DNA of 64,000 nucleotides from Gemmatimonadales bacterium (GCA_041390145.1 JAWKQM010000007.1:124001-188000); one strand, 5' to 3'; shown: positions 17,240 through 25,567, counted from the first letter of the stretch. Notes: generated by a model from the letters alone, not told the origin. Translations and numbers: made by a program.

Positions 17240-18258
17240 GGGGTCACCACCACGCGAATGGCGTCGCCACCCCGGAGGGTGTCGAGCGCCTCGGCAATCT
17301 GTTCGAGCGGGAACCGGTGGGTCACGAGATCCATGAGACGCACGCTCCCCTGTCGTACCATCTCGATGGCGCGCGGGTAGTCCACGGGACGGCAGCCCAG
17401 CGAGCCGATGACCTCGATTTCCCGGAACATCACGCGGCCGGCGTTGAGCGGCAGCGTTTCCGGGCTGTACCCGACCAGCACGAGCCGTCCGCCGGTGGTG
17501 AGGCAGTTCAGGGCGGCTTCCTGCGTGACGGCCTTGCCGACCGCCTCGAACGCCACGTTGACGCCGCCGCCACTGAGCGTGCGGATCTCCTTGTCCAGCT
17601 TCCTGGTCGTGGCCGCGTTGAACACCGCCGTGGCGCCGAAGCGCTGGGCGGTTTCGAGCTTTGCATCCTTGACGTCCACGGCAATGACTCTCGCCCCGAC
17701 CGCCGCGGCCACCTGGACCAGCGTGAGTCCCACCCCGCCACACCCGAACACCACCACCCAGTCGCCCGGAATCACCTTGCCGCGCCGGACCACCGCGTGG
17801 TAGGGCGTCGTCACGGCATCGGCGATGATCGATCCCTCGACCAGCGGTACGTCGTCGGGCATCGGCACCACGTCCTTGGCGGGGACCGCCACGAACTCCG
17901 CGTACCCGCCGTTGATATGATTGCCCAGCATCTGGCTGTTCTCGCAGATGTTCTCGCGCCCCGAGCGGCAGAGCGTGCAGTGCCCGCAGGAGAGCACCGC
18001 AGGGATCAGCACCCGGGCGCCCGCCGCGAGCGTGGTGACGCCCCGGCCGACTTCCGAGACGGTTCCCGCCACTTCATGCCCCAGAATGATCGGGGGCGGC
18101 TTGAAGGTCGGGGTGCCGTGATCCAGGTAATGGAGGTCGGTATGGCAGACGCCGCACCCCGCCACCTTGACCAGCACCTCGCCGGCCTCTGGCTCTGGCG
18201 TCGGGACCTCGGTCAGTTCGAGCGGCTGGTGCGCGGCGTGGAAGACGGCGGCCTTCAT
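17236..18258 (-). CDS. had: 6-hydroxycyclohex-1-ene-1-carbonyl-CoA dehydrogenase
   Basis: A 340-residue zinc-dependent medium-chain alcohol dehydrogenase. Motifs are CGVCHTD and GHEVAG (catalytic zinc), four Cys in CGHCTLCRSGRENIC (structural zinc), and VVVFGCGGVGLTLVQ (NAD binding). Family membership alone would give only 'alcohol dehydrogenase'. The position between the benzoyl-CoA reductase genes and the rest of the ring-opening set makes Had, which oxidises the 6-hydroxy intermediate to 6-oxocyclohexene-carboxyl-CoA, the best call. ATG 18258 has AGGAG upstream, inside the 81-residue gene; a longer frame to 18318 lacks support. The start overlaps the preceding stop (ATGA). Confidence 0.85.
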   Translation of the reverse strand: MKAAVFHAAHQPLELTEVPTPEPEAGEVLVKVAGCGVCHTDLHYLDHGTPTFKPPPIILGHEVAGTVSEVGRGVTTLAAGARVLIPAVLSCGHCTLCRSGRENICENSQMLGNHINGGYAEFVAVPAKDVVPMPDDVPLVEGSIIADAVTTPYHAVVRRGKVIPGDWVVVFGCGGVGLTLVQVAAAVGARVIAVDVKDAKLETAQRFGATAVFNAATTRKLDKEIRTLSGGGVNVAFEAVGKAVTQEAALNCLTTGGRLVLVGYSPETLPLNAGRVMFREIEVIGSLGCRPVDYPRAIEMVRQGSVRLMDLVTHRFPLEQIAEALDTLRGGDAIRVVVTP

Positions 18259-18500
18259 GCAGGTCTCCTGGTATACACGACCCGGTAGAGTTGCAGCGCG
18301 GCATGGCAGTCGCCGCACTCCTCTCGCAGGTCCTGCGCAGTGGGGAGCTCGAGCCGCACGGCGAATCCGAGCTGCTCATAGAGCTTGACGGATTCATCCA
18401 GCCGGGCTCCGACGGCGATGAACCGGCGCTCCCAGCCTTCGGCTTCGAGCGGATCGGGCGCGTCGCCGTCCGGTTCGAGTACCGGCAGCGACCGGCCCAT
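18255..18500 (-). CDS. Small CxxC protein in benzoyl-CoA operon
   Basis: An 81-residue protein of unknown function, coupled at both ends by ATGA overlaps to bcrD upstream and had downstream. The visible core is GWERRFIAVGARLDESVKLY, then a short ELGFAVRLE-like beta element, EECGDCH (a CxxC with following His) and a positively charged end (YTRRPA). The CxxC plus His could bind a metal or cluster, but one such motif is not enough to claim it. Its conserved-looking domain and tight coupling argue that it is a real gene. It may help mature or supply electrons to the reductase; this is speculation. Confidence 0.72.
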   Translation of the reverse strand: MGRSLPVLEPDGDAPDPLEAEGWERRFIAVGARLDESVKLYEQLGFAVRLELPTAQDLREECGDCHAALQLYRVVYTRRPA

Positions 18501-19315
18501 CAGGCGGCCGCGCCTTCAGTGGCGCGCTTGGCGAGGCGCTGCTGGCCAAGCACCGCGGCACCGATGGCCGCCGTGAACTGGGCGAGCGGCTCCGGCGGAA
18601 CGTTGACGTCCTGCCCCAGTTCCTCGCGGAGCACCCGCACCATGGTGGGGAACCGCATGATGCCGCCCACCAGGGTGATCTCCTGTTCCAGACGCACACG
18701 CTTCATCAGTTGGACGGAGCGCGCCACGAGCGACACGACGGCGCCGTGCAGGATGTCGCCCGGGGCACGTCCGCTCGAGACGTGATTGATCACCTCCGAT
18801 TCGGCAAAGACGGCGCAGACCCCGGAGATGTTGGCGGCATCGGCCGACGCGGCGGCCACCGCCCCGATCTGCTCCGTCCCGAACCCGAGGTACCGGGCGG
18901 TCTTCTCGAGGAACGCCCCGGTCCCGGCGGCGCACTTGTCGTTCAGCCGGAAGGCCGCCACCCGGCCCCGGTCGTCGAGCCGGCTCGCCTTCATCGTCTG
19001 GCCGCCGACATCCAGCACCGTGCGGGTGTGAGGAAAGAAATGGCGCGTGCCGCGACCCTGGGCGGTGAGGTCGGTGGCGTGCAGGTCGCGGAACGGCACC
19101 TGGTAGCGCCCCGCCCCCGTGCTGACGAGATAGGCCACGTCTTCCCGCGTCACATCGGCGTGCCGGAGCAGGGCGGTGTAGGCCTCGGTCGCGGCGGCAT
19201 CGAGGCGAAAACCCGTGGGGATCATGGCGGTGGCGACCAGCGTGCCATCGTCGGTGAGCAGCGCCGCCTTGGTGTACGTGGACCCAACATCGATGCCGGC
19301 GGTCAAGGTGGTCAT
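18500..19315 (-). CDS. bcrD: Benzoyl-CoA reductase ATPase subunit, BcrD type
   Basis: A 271-residue ASKHA-fold ATPase of the BcrA/BcrD/HgdC activator family. AGIDVGSTYTKAALL is the phosphate-1 loop; NDKCAAGTGAFLE and SGVCAVFAESEV carry the Cys pair that, across the subunit interface, binds a [4Fe-4S] cluster; LVGGIMRF is the adenosine loop. The stretch FLEKTARYLGFGTEQIG resembles Thauera BcrD more than BcrA. The reductase uses two ATP to drive ferredoxin electrons into benzoyl-CoA. The start overlaps the bcrA stop by four bases, and the gene order bcrC-B-A-D is that of known operons. Confidence 0.9.
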   Translation of the reverse strand: MTTLTAGIDVGSTYTKAALLTDDGTLVATAMIPTGFRLDAAATEAYTALLRHADVTREDVAYLVSTGAGRYQVPFRDLHATDLTAQGRGTRHFFPHTRTVLDVGGQTMKASRLDDRGRVAAFRLNDKCAAGTGAFLEKTARYLGFGTEQIGAVAAASADAANISGVCAVFAESEVINHVSSGRAPGDILHGAVVSLVARSVQLMKRVRLEQEITLVGGIMRFPTMVRVLREELGQDVNVPPEPLAQFTAAIGAAVLGQQRLAKRATEGAAA

Positions 19316-20124
19316 GAGGCGGCTCCAGCCGGGGCGGTCTGCCCGGCGATGATGCGGTCCATGGCGAAGAGCGCCGCACCGAGCGCGCCCATGTAGTGCG
19401 AGTCGTCTCCCACCTGGAGGGGAGTGCCCAGGAGTTCGTTCAGTACCGCAACCATCGCCTCGTTGCGCGCGACGCCGCCGGTGAAGGTGATCCGCTCCTC
19501 GACGCCGACCCGCCGCAGCAGCGAGACCGACCGGGCGGCGATGGACCGGTGTACGCCCATCAGGATGTCCTCGATCTTCTTGCCCTTGGCCGCCCATCCC
19601 AGCACTTCCGACTCCGCAAAGACGGTGCAGGTCGTGGAGATCTTCACGGGCCGGGTGGCCCGCAGTGCCACGCCCCCGAGCTCGCCGAGCGGAATCTCCA
19701 GCGCGAAGGAGGCCGCCTGGAGGAAGCGACCGGTGCCGGCCGCGCACTTGTCGTTCATGCAGAAGTCGAGGACGTCGCCGGACTCCGTCACGCGGATGGC
19801 CTTGGTGTCCTGGCCGCCCATGTCGAGCACCGTGCGGGTGCCGGGGAAGAGATGCGCGGCGCCGCGGGCATGGCAGCTGATCTCGGTCACCTGGTCGTTG
19901 CCGAAAGTCACCTTGTATCGCCCATACCCCGTGCCGATCACATACCCCACGTCCGCCTCGCGCACGACCCCGTCGTCGAGCGCCGCCTGGAACGCCTCCT
20001 GGGCCGCCGTGACCACGTTGGAACCGGTCATGATCAGCGACCGCCCCACGATGCGGCGCGCCTCGTCGATCACGATCGCCTTGGTCTGGGTAGAGCCGAC
20101 GTCCACGCCGCCACTGTATCGCAT
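19312..20124 (-). CDS. bcrA: Benzoyl-CoA reductase ATPase subunit, BcrA type (short)
   Basis: A 270-residue ASKHA ATPase. It contains GVDVGSTQTKAIVID, YGRYKVTFGNDQVTEISCHA, LDMGGQDTKAI, NDKCAAGTGRFLQ and TTCTVFAESEV. The two Cys are the expected [4Fe-4S] ligands shared with the other ATPase subunit. Thauera BcrA is about 440 residues; the short form here matches the Azoarcus Bzd subclass as I recall it. GGAGAGATC precedes the ATG. It is coupled to bcrB (11-base gap) and to bcrD (ATGA overlap). The related 2-hydroxyacyl-CoA dehydratase activators use one such subunit as a homodimer; having two different copies fits a reductase. Confidence 0.9.
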   Translation of the reverse strand: MRYSGGVDVGSTQTKAIVIDEARRIVGRSLIMTGSNVVTAAQEAFQAALDDGVVREADVGYVIGTGYGRYKVTFGNDQVTEISCHARGAAHLFPGTRTVLDMGGQDTKAIRVTESGDVLDFCMNDKCAAGTGRFLQAASFALEIPLGELGGVALRATRPVKISTTCTVFAESEVLGWAAKGKKIEDILMGVHRSIAARSVSLLRRVGVEERITFTGGVARNEAMVAVLNELLGTPLQVGDDSHYMGALGAALFAMDRIIAGQTAPAGAAS

Positions 20125-20135
20125 GATCTCTCCGA

Positions 20136-21428
20136 TCAGGCCGTGGCCGCGGTGGCGCGGAGCCGCTGCGAGCCGAGGCCCTCGAAAAAGGCGTCAATCC
20201 GGTTCTTGAGCTGGGCTTCCGACACCACCCGGCGGTCCATCATGTCCGACTCGATGAAGAGGCACTGGACGTCGCGGGCCTTCATGAGCGCCTTCCGGCT
20301 GCCGGCCAGGCTGGTGGACACGGTGCGGCAGCTCTTGACCGGGTGGTAGACCACGCCGTCGGCCTCGAACTGGTCCACCTGCTCGATCAGCGACTGGTCG
20401 TGGAAGAGCATCGCGTCGCCGGCGTGGCGGACACCCACGAGGATCCCCTCCGCGAGGCTCTCGATCGGTCGCTCCAGGTCGTACTGGAACCCGAGGTCGA
20501 GGCCCCCCGCCGCAAACCAGAGGTAACTCGACGCCACGAACACGCCGCCCTGGTCCGCGAACATCTCGTGGAAGCGGCGGAAGATCGGGTAGCAGGGGAC
20601 GCCGACAAACAGCAGGCGGTACTGCTCGTCCTGGATGGTGCCGAGACCGCGCGCGGCCTTGTACTCCATCTCTTCGACCAGGCGCTCGAAGTACTCGGCC
20701 CCCTCCCGGGTGCCGCGCAGGGCGTTCAGGACGCCGAGGTAGATCGTGCCGTCCACCAGGGCGTTGAACAACGCGGGGCGGCGCTGATTGAGTTCGAGGA
20801 TCCGCTTCCAGGCGGCCGCCATCCGGTTGGTGTAGTCGAGCACTTCGCGCAGCCGTCCCATGTCCAGCGTCGTACCGGTGAGCCGCTCGCATTCCGCGAT
20901 CAGCTCGCGGAGTTGCACTTCGAGGTAGCGGCGGTCGTTCTCGAAGGCGACCGTTCCCGGCGGGGCACCGCCGGCGGCGGTCCGCGAGCCGGGGATGTCG
21001 AGCGTGACCATGGGGATCTTGTAGTAGCGTTCCCAGAACTCGGCCCACTTGACGTAGGTATTGCAGGCGTTGGTCGCCACGGCGAGCGCCGGCTTGGGGA
21101 GCCGCCCCATGGAGTGCTTGCCGTCCTGGAGCTGCATGGCCACGTCGGCCTTCACGTAGCCACAGACATCCGGCGAGTAGCCGTACTCCTCGGCCATGCC
21201 GAGATACTCGTGCGCCACGTGCCGTACCGCAGTCTGGAGCGAGTTGATTTCCGGGAAGACGAGGTGCATCCCGAAGGCGCGCAGCACCTCCGCCAGGCTG
21301 CCCATGACGAAGACATAGGCGGCGGTTTCCTTCCGCTCGGCGGCCTGGTCCAGTCGTGCAAACCAGTCGCGCATCAACTTGGCGCCTTCGGTGGCGCCCC
21401 GGCCGACGATGTCCTGTTCCGTGATCAC
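20136..21428 (-). CDS. bcrB: Benzoyl-CoA reductase subunit B
   Basis: A 430-residue protein of the BcrB/BcrC/HgdB (2-hydroxyglutaryl-CoA dehydratase D-component) family, close to the ~435 residues of Thauera BcrB. Candidate cluster-ligand Cys lie in DVCGYVKAD, ATNACNTYVKW, GVPCYPIFRR and VKSCRTVSTS. With BcrC it forms the catalytic half that binds benzoyl-CoA. The start is GTG 21428 with GGGAGGGACC, 9 bases after the bcrC stop. Taken alone it could be a 2-hydroxyacyl-CoA dehydratase subunit; the presence of had, dch and oah in the same operon decides for benzoyl-CoA reductase. Confidence 0.92.
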   Translation of the reverse strand: MITEQDIVGRGATEGAKLMRDWFARLDQAAERKETAAYVFVMGSLAEVLRAFGMHLVFPEINSLQTAVRHVAHEYLGMAEEYGYSPDVCGYVKADVAMQLQDGKHSMGRLPKPALAVATNACNTYVKWAEFWERYYKIPMVTLDIPGSRTAAGGAPPGTVAFENDRRYLEVQLRELIAECERLTGTTLDMGRLREVLDYTNRMAAAWKRILELNQRRPALFNALVDGTIYLGVLNALRGTREGAEYFERLVEEMEYKAARGLGTIQDEQYRLLFVGVPCYPIFRRFHEMFADQGGVFVASSYLWFAAGGLDLGFQYDLERPIESLAEGILVGVRHAGDAMLFHDQSLIEQVDQFEADGVVYHPVKSCRTVSTSLAGSRKALMKARDVQCLFIESDMMDRRVVSEAQLKNRIDAFFEGLGSQRLRATAATA

Positions 21429-21437
21429 GGTCCCTCC

Positions 21438-22616
21438 CTAGTCGAACAGGATGCTTTCGATGAAGGTCTCGAGCTGCAGTTGCATCTGGTCGAAGCCGGA
21501 CATCTTCTCTTCGAATTCGGTGATGAAATAGGGGATGTGCGCCTCGTCCAGCGCCTTGGTGTAGGCGACCTGCTCGTCCAGGCCGGGCTCGCACATCTTG
21601 GCGGCCGACAGGATGGCCGCCTGCGCCTTGGCGCCGTGCAGCCGGTCGAGCAGCATCTGCTCTTTTGGTTTCCGGGTGTCGTGCTGGACGGGGCTGTACG
21701 AGGACCCGTTGATGTAGGCGTCCGCCAGCGCCGCCAGGGGATCGCCCTGTGCGTCCACATCCCGGACCAGGAAGCGGAGCCCGATCAGGAGGTCGTCGTC
21801 CACCACGTAGCAGGACTGGCCGATCACCATCAGCAGATCGAGGGGGGGCTGCTCACAGAACCCCCCTTCCAGCACGATGCGGATCTTGTCCTGGGACTTG
21901 TCCTCCCGTTGCCGGATCTGCGGGATCATCGCGCGCAGCAGGGCGTTGTGCTCCTCCCGGCGGAGAATGGCGCCCAAGGCCACCAGCACGTAGGCCTGGT
22001 CGACTGGCAGGAGCCAGGGCGTTTCCCGCTTGATGGCGTAGACCTCGCGGAGCAGGCGGCGATTGTCGTTGAAGACGGCAATCGAGCGCCGGAGGTCGGC
22101 GTCGGTGACCTTTCGGCCCGCCACCGCCTCGATGTCACCCAGCATCCGCGCGTACTCGTCGCGGAGGTAGGCGGCGGACGCGGCGGAATTGACGTTCTGG
22201 GGCAGGTAGAGGATCTGGGACGGGTACGGGAGATTGCGCGTCCACACGCCGGCCAGGTTGCGCGCCGCGTCGCAGATCGGGTGGGTCACGAACATGTCGA
22301 GCGGCAGCCGGCCGTCGAGGCAAACCTCGAGCGAGCTCCGGATGATGGAACAGAGATATGAGCCGAAGTGGGAGTCGGCCTGCCGCATCTCCACCGGGGC
22401 GCCGCGTACCTTGACCGGCAGCATTCCGGCGGCGTGGACCAGTTCCTCCGGGAAGTACACCTGGAAGTGACCGAGGACCTTCCCCCCCGACTCCTTCCAC
22501 GCGTGCACCGTGGGGAACTCGGGGTCTTCCAGCAGGTCCCGGCAGGCGGCGAGGGCGGCGTCGAGGGGGAGCGCCGCGACGGCGGCGACATCGAACGCGG
22601 TGGCCGTGGCGCTCAT
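21438..22616 (-). CDS. bcrC: Benzoyl-CoA reductase subunit C
   Basis: A 392-residue member of the same family as BcrB (Thauera BcrC is ~383). Features include FQVYFPEELVHAAGMLPV, SYLCSIIRSSLE, HPICDAARNL, GGFCEQPPLDLL and KMCEPGLDEQ, whose Cys are candidates for the catalytic [4Fe-4S] clusters. It pairs with BcrB as the substrate-reducing module. ATG 22616 overlaps the dch stop by four bases. It is the first reductase gene in the operon, as in bcrCBAD and bzdNOPQ clusters. Confidence 0.92.
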   Translation of the reverse strand: MSATATAFDVAAVAALPLDAALAACRDLLEDPEFPTVHAWKESGGKVLGHFQVYFPEELVHAAGMLPVKVRGAPVEMRQADSHFGSYLCSIIRSSLEVCLDGRLPLDMFVTHPICDAARNLAGVWTRNLPYPSQILYLPQNVNSAASAAYLRDEYARMLGDIEAVAGRKVTDADLRRSIAVFNDNRRLLREVYAIKRETPWLLPVDQAYVLVALGAILRREEHNALLRAMIPQIRQREDKSQDKIRIVLEGGFCEQPPLDLLMVIGQSCYVVDDDLLIGLRFLVRDVDAQGDPLAALADAYINGSSYSPVQHDTRKPKEQMLLDRLHGAKAQAAILSAAKMCEPGLDEQVAYTKALDEAHIPYFITEFEEKMSGFDQMQLQLETFIESILFD

Positions 22617-23389
22617 GCTGGATCCTCCCAGACCGGCGCTCGCTTCTCCATGAAGGCGGCGAGCCCCTCATGCACATCCGCGAGCTGCATCAGTTCGTTG
22701 AGGTAGAGGTCTTCCGCGCGCTGGAGTGCAGGTGCAAACGGGAGGTCCATGCCATCCAGGACTGCGCGCTTGGCCAGGCGAAGCGCCGGGCCGGAGCGGG
22801 AGGCCAACTCGGCCAGGGCGGCGGCGGCGCCCGCCTCGAATTCCACGGTGGAGAGGACACGGCTCACGAGTCCCATGCGAAGCGCCTCGGCGGCACCGAT
22901 GGTCCGGCCGGTCAGGATGAGGTCGAGGGCGCGTTGCCGACCGATCAATTGGGGGAGGAGTGCGGCGGCCACAGGGGGGAAGACCGCCAGCTGGATCTCG
23001 GGCTGGCCGAGCTTGAGGTCGTCGCGTGCCAGGACCATGTCGCACGCCAGCGCCAGCTCACAGCCGCCGCCGAGGGCGGCGCCGTGGACGAGCGCCACGA
23101 CCGGCACCTCGAGTGCCATCAGTTGCCTGACCGCGCCGTGAAACAACGCGAGCATCCGCCCCACCCGGTCGGCAGTATGGTCGGCCACATCCACACCGGC
23201 GGAGAAGGCCCGGCCGGCTCCCGACACGGCCAGCACCTTCAGCCCGGCATCGGCCGCCGCCTCGGCGATCGCCGATTGCAGCGCTTCCATGGCGGTGATA
23301 TCCAGCACGTTGACCGGGGGTCGGTCCAGCACCAGCCGTCCGACGCCGCCCGTGCGGGTATAGCGCACGGTGTTCGCCGTGGTCGGCAT
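22613..23389 (-). CDS. dch: Cyclohexa-1,5-diene-1-carbonyl-CoA hydratase
   Basis: A 258-residue crotonase-fold enzyme: GVGRLVLDRPPVNVLDI start, AGRAFSAGVDVADHTAD (oxyanion/CoA region), VHGAALGGGCELALACD, and LGQPEIQLAVFPP. Crotonases cover many reactions; the assignment to Dch, which adds water to the diene made by the reductase, rests on operon context and on the dienoyl-CoA-hydratase-like VDVADH and QPEIQLAVFPP segments. ATG 23389 shares one base with the oah stop (TGATG); a longer frame upstream overlaps oah heavily and is not used. Confidence 0.87.
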   Translation of the reverse strand: MPTTANTVRYTRTGGVGRLVLDRPPVNVLDITAMEALQSAIAEAAADAGLKVLAVSGAGRAFSAGVDVADHTADRVGRMLALFHGAVRQLMALEVPVVALVHGAALGGGCELALACDMVLARDDLKLGQPEIQLAVFPPVAAALLPQLIGRQRALDLILTGRTIGAAEALRMGLVSRVLSTVEFEAGAAAALAELASRSGPALRLAKRAVLDGMDLPFAPALQRAEDLYLNELMQLADVHEGLAAFMEKRAPVWEDPA

Positions 23390-24474
23390 CAGCGCTTCGC
23401 CGCCAGCGTGGGTTCGGGAGCGCGGTGGCTGTTCATCGCGCCACCGCATGCACCGCAGAAGGCGAAGCCGGACGGAATGCCTTTCGCGCCGCACGCCGGA
23501 CAGTCGGAGGCGTACGGGCCCCAGAGGAACTCGCTCGATCCCCCATTCGCCGCCTTCTCGCGGAGGCCGAGGTAGTCGGCCGGCCGCTTCTCGACGAAGG
23601 CCCGCATACCCTCCCACGGCTCGACGCTGGTGTAGTGCGTGGAGAGCCAGTCGCGTGCGTGGCCGATCGTCTGGTGCCACGCCAGTTCCTTCCAGAAATT
23701 GACCTGCTGCTTGGTGTACCGCTGGCACTCCGGGAACTGCTTGAGGAGCTGTGTCACGAGGTCCTGGACCGATTCGTCGAGCTTGGAGAGGTCAATGGCG
23801 TACCCGTCCTTGCCCTTCTGCGCCAACTTCACCTGCTCCGGCGTCGCGCCGGTGATGAAGGTGCCGTCCTTCGTGACCGAGGGTACCACGCGGTTGACGA
23901 GCCCCCACTCCAGACACTTGTCGGAAGGAATCCGATTGTTCAACAGGAGCATCTCGCGGGCGCGCCGGTCGCCGATGTGGATCGGCAGCCACTGCGTGGC
24001 CCCGCCGGCGGCCACGCTCCCGACCCGGGTGCCGACCTGGCCGATCCAGGCATGCTCCGCCATGACGGCGAGGTCACAGGCCAGCTGTGACTCGTTGCCG
24101 CCACCCGCCGCCATGCCGTTGATCCGGGCGATGACAGGCTTCCCCGCGTTGACGAGGCTCTCGATCCAGGCGCGGAAGAGCCCCATGTACTTCCAGTAGT
24201 CGCGGGGGCGATCGGTGTACGCCTCCTCATACTCCTTGACGTCGCCGCCGGTGCAGAACGCGGACGTCCCCGCGCCGGTAATCACGATGACGCCGACGGT
24301 GTCGTCGAACGAGGCATCCTGAACGGCGGTGGCAAGCTCCCGGAGCGCCGCGGTGCTGTAGGCGTTGTAATTGTGGGGGCGGTTGATGGTGACGGTGGCC
24401 ACCCAGTCCGCCTTGCGGTACCCTACCTCGGCGAAGTCGAACGAAGCGGCGTCCCGGGATTCAAATTCACGCAT
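23389..24474 (-). CDS. oah: 6-oxocyclohex-1-ene-1-carbonyl-CoA hydrolase
   Basis: A 361-residue crotonase-superfamily enzyme of the length typical for Oah, about 100 residues longer than ordinary crotonases. Key segments are INRPHNYNAYSTAALRELA, GTSAFCTGGDVKEYEEAY, INGMAAGGGNESQLACDLA and VGSVAAGGATQWLPIHIGD. It hydrates and then cleaves the 6-oxo ring to 3-hydroxypimelyl-CoA. The C-terminus carries two Cys pairs, CPACG and CGACG, that could bind zinc. GAGGAC precedes ATG 24474, 30 bases after the paaX-type gene, so both are probably on one mRNA. Confidence 0.92.
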   Translation of the reverse strand: MREFESRDAASFDFAEVGYRKADWVATVTINRPHNYNAYSTAALRELATAVQDASFDDTVGVIVITGAGTSAFCTGGDVKEYEEAYTDRPRDYWKYMGLFRAWIESLVNAGKPVIARINGMAAGGGNESQLACDLAVMAEHAWIGQVGTRVGSVAAGGATQWLPIHIGDRRAREMLLLNNRIPSDKCLEWGLVNRVVPSVTKDGTFITGATPEQVKLAQKGKDGYAIDLSKLDESVQDLVTQLLKQFPECQRYTKQQVNFWKELAWHQTIGHARDWLSTHYTSVEPWEGMRAFVEKRPADYLGLREKAANGGSSEFLWGPYASDCPACGAKGIPSGFAFCGACGGAMNSHRAPEPTLAAKR

Positions 24475-24504
24475 CGGTCTGTCCTCGGTGATTGGATCGC
24501 ATCG

Positions 24505-25392
24505 TCAGGCGGCAGCGACGATCTCGTCGCCTTCGGCACAGACACTGGCGACGTAGGCCTCGGCGGGGTCCGCCAGCACATCGTGATAGGTTTCGAAGAG
24601 CCGTGCGGCCTTGTCCCCGTGCCAGCCATCGGGGAGGAGAGGGCGGGGGAGGTACGGGTCCTCGAGCGGGAAGGCCCGGTACTCGTGCACGAGAAGGAAC
24701 CGGCGCCTGAAGCAATCCGCCGGTGCGGTGCACGGCTTGTGAATGCCCGCCCGTGCTCCTGTCAGGCCGCACTCGCGGCAGTGCTCGAGTTCCTGGCTCC
24801 ACCGGGCGATGAATGCCGCATAGCGCCGATCCAGGCCGGCGAGGTCCCAGCACTGAGACACCAGGCGTTCAGGAGTGGAGTGCGCCAGGTGGGCGCCCCG
24901 GAAAATCTCGACGTGTTTACCCAGCTTGAGGTCCGCTGCGATCTCCAGGACTTCGGTCCGCACATCGTGCGGTGAAATCCACACCCCGCTGGTGAGGGGG
25001 CCACAGCCCAGCCAGGCCAGCCGGACGCGGAGCGCGTCCCGAAGCCGACGGCGTGTCTCGGGGACCGAGAAGACCACGACCGACCAGTCGCCGTCCCACT
25101 CCGCGTCCGAGGCCGGGTGATAGATGCGCTCCCGTCCCGACTCGAGCAGTTTTCGGCCCTTCGGGGCCAGGCCGTACCAACTGCGTGTGCCGATCCGCTC
25201 GGCGGTGAGCCACCCCTTTCGGGTCATCCGGGAGAGGACGGTCCGCACCGCCATCGGGGAGAGCCCGAGGTCGCCGAGGAGGGTGATCAGCCCTCCCGTC
25301 CAGACCGGACGTTCCCGCTCCAGCAGATAGTCGCCGAAGAGGGTGAAGACGAGGTCCTGGGAGCGGAGGCTGGGGATTGACTTACGTGCCAT
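24505..25392 (-). CDS. PaaX-family transcriptional regulator
   Basis: A 295-residue PaaX-type protein: N-terminal winged helix (SLRSQDLVFTLFGDYLLER, then SPMAVRTVLSRMTRKGWL with the recognition helix) and the PaaX ligand/dimer domain (YHPASDAEWDGDWSVVVFSV, WISPHDVR). PaaX of E. coli represses aerobic phenylacetate genes and responds to phenylacetyl-CoA. Here it is the first gene of an anaerobic benzoyl-CoA operon, so an aryl-CoA or pathway intermediate is the likely effector. It probably represses itself, the operon and the divergent MaoC gene through inverted repeats in the shared promoter region. Known bcr operons use other regulators (BzdR, BadR, BgeR). Confidence 0.88.
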   Translation of the reverse strand: MARKSIPSLRSQDLVFTLFGDYLLERERPVWTGGLITLLGDLGLSPMAVRTVLSRMTRKGWLTAERIGTRSWYGLAPKGRKLLESGRERIYHPASDAEWDGDWSVVVFSVPETRRRLRDALRVRLAWLGCGPLTSGVWISPHDVRTEVLEIAADLKLGKHVEIFRGAHLAHSTPERLVSQCWDLAGLDRRYAAFIARWSQELEHCRECGLTGARAGIHKPCTAPADCFRRRFLLVHEYRAFPLEDPYLPRPLLPDGWHGDKAARLFETYHDVLADPAEAYVASVCAEGDEIVAAA

Positions 25393-25460
25393 ACGCTATA
25401 CGCTCGTAAGTAAAGTGACATATAACACTTCTGCTACGAACGAATGTGTTGTGTTATACT
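25380..25460. promoter_or_regulatory. Candidate operator/promoter region between paaX-type and maoC-type genes
   Basis: Two inverted repeats lie in this region. TATAACAC (25421-25428) and GTGTTATA (25451-25458) are a perfect 8-base pair with a 22-base spacer. ACTTACG (25380-25386) and CGTAAGT (25405-25411) are a perfect 7-base pair over the paaX start. TATACT at 25455-25460 could be a -10 for the plus-strand maoC gene and lies inside the first repeat, so bound repressor would block it. No strong -35 is visible for either direction. Assignment as PaaX sites is inference. Confidence 0.5.
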
Positions 25461-25567
25461 GGTCTTGTCAAGGAAGGCCCCCATTCGCAAGCCAAGGGGG
25501 GGACTGCCCCGCGTCAGTGCACGGACGGCTTTTTGTCACGCGAAGACCGCCAACTCAGGAGCCATTG

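Noticed and set aside
18500..20197. A single 565-codon frame over both reductase ATPase genes
   Set aside because: Only its last part is a real protein (BcrD type). The upstream part is out of frame with bcrA, which has its own ATG at 20124 and complete motifs.
20343..22361. A 672-codon plus-strand open frame
   Set aside because: It is the shadow of bcrB and bcrC. Its sequence has no domain character, and the minus-strand genes are coupled and well conserved.
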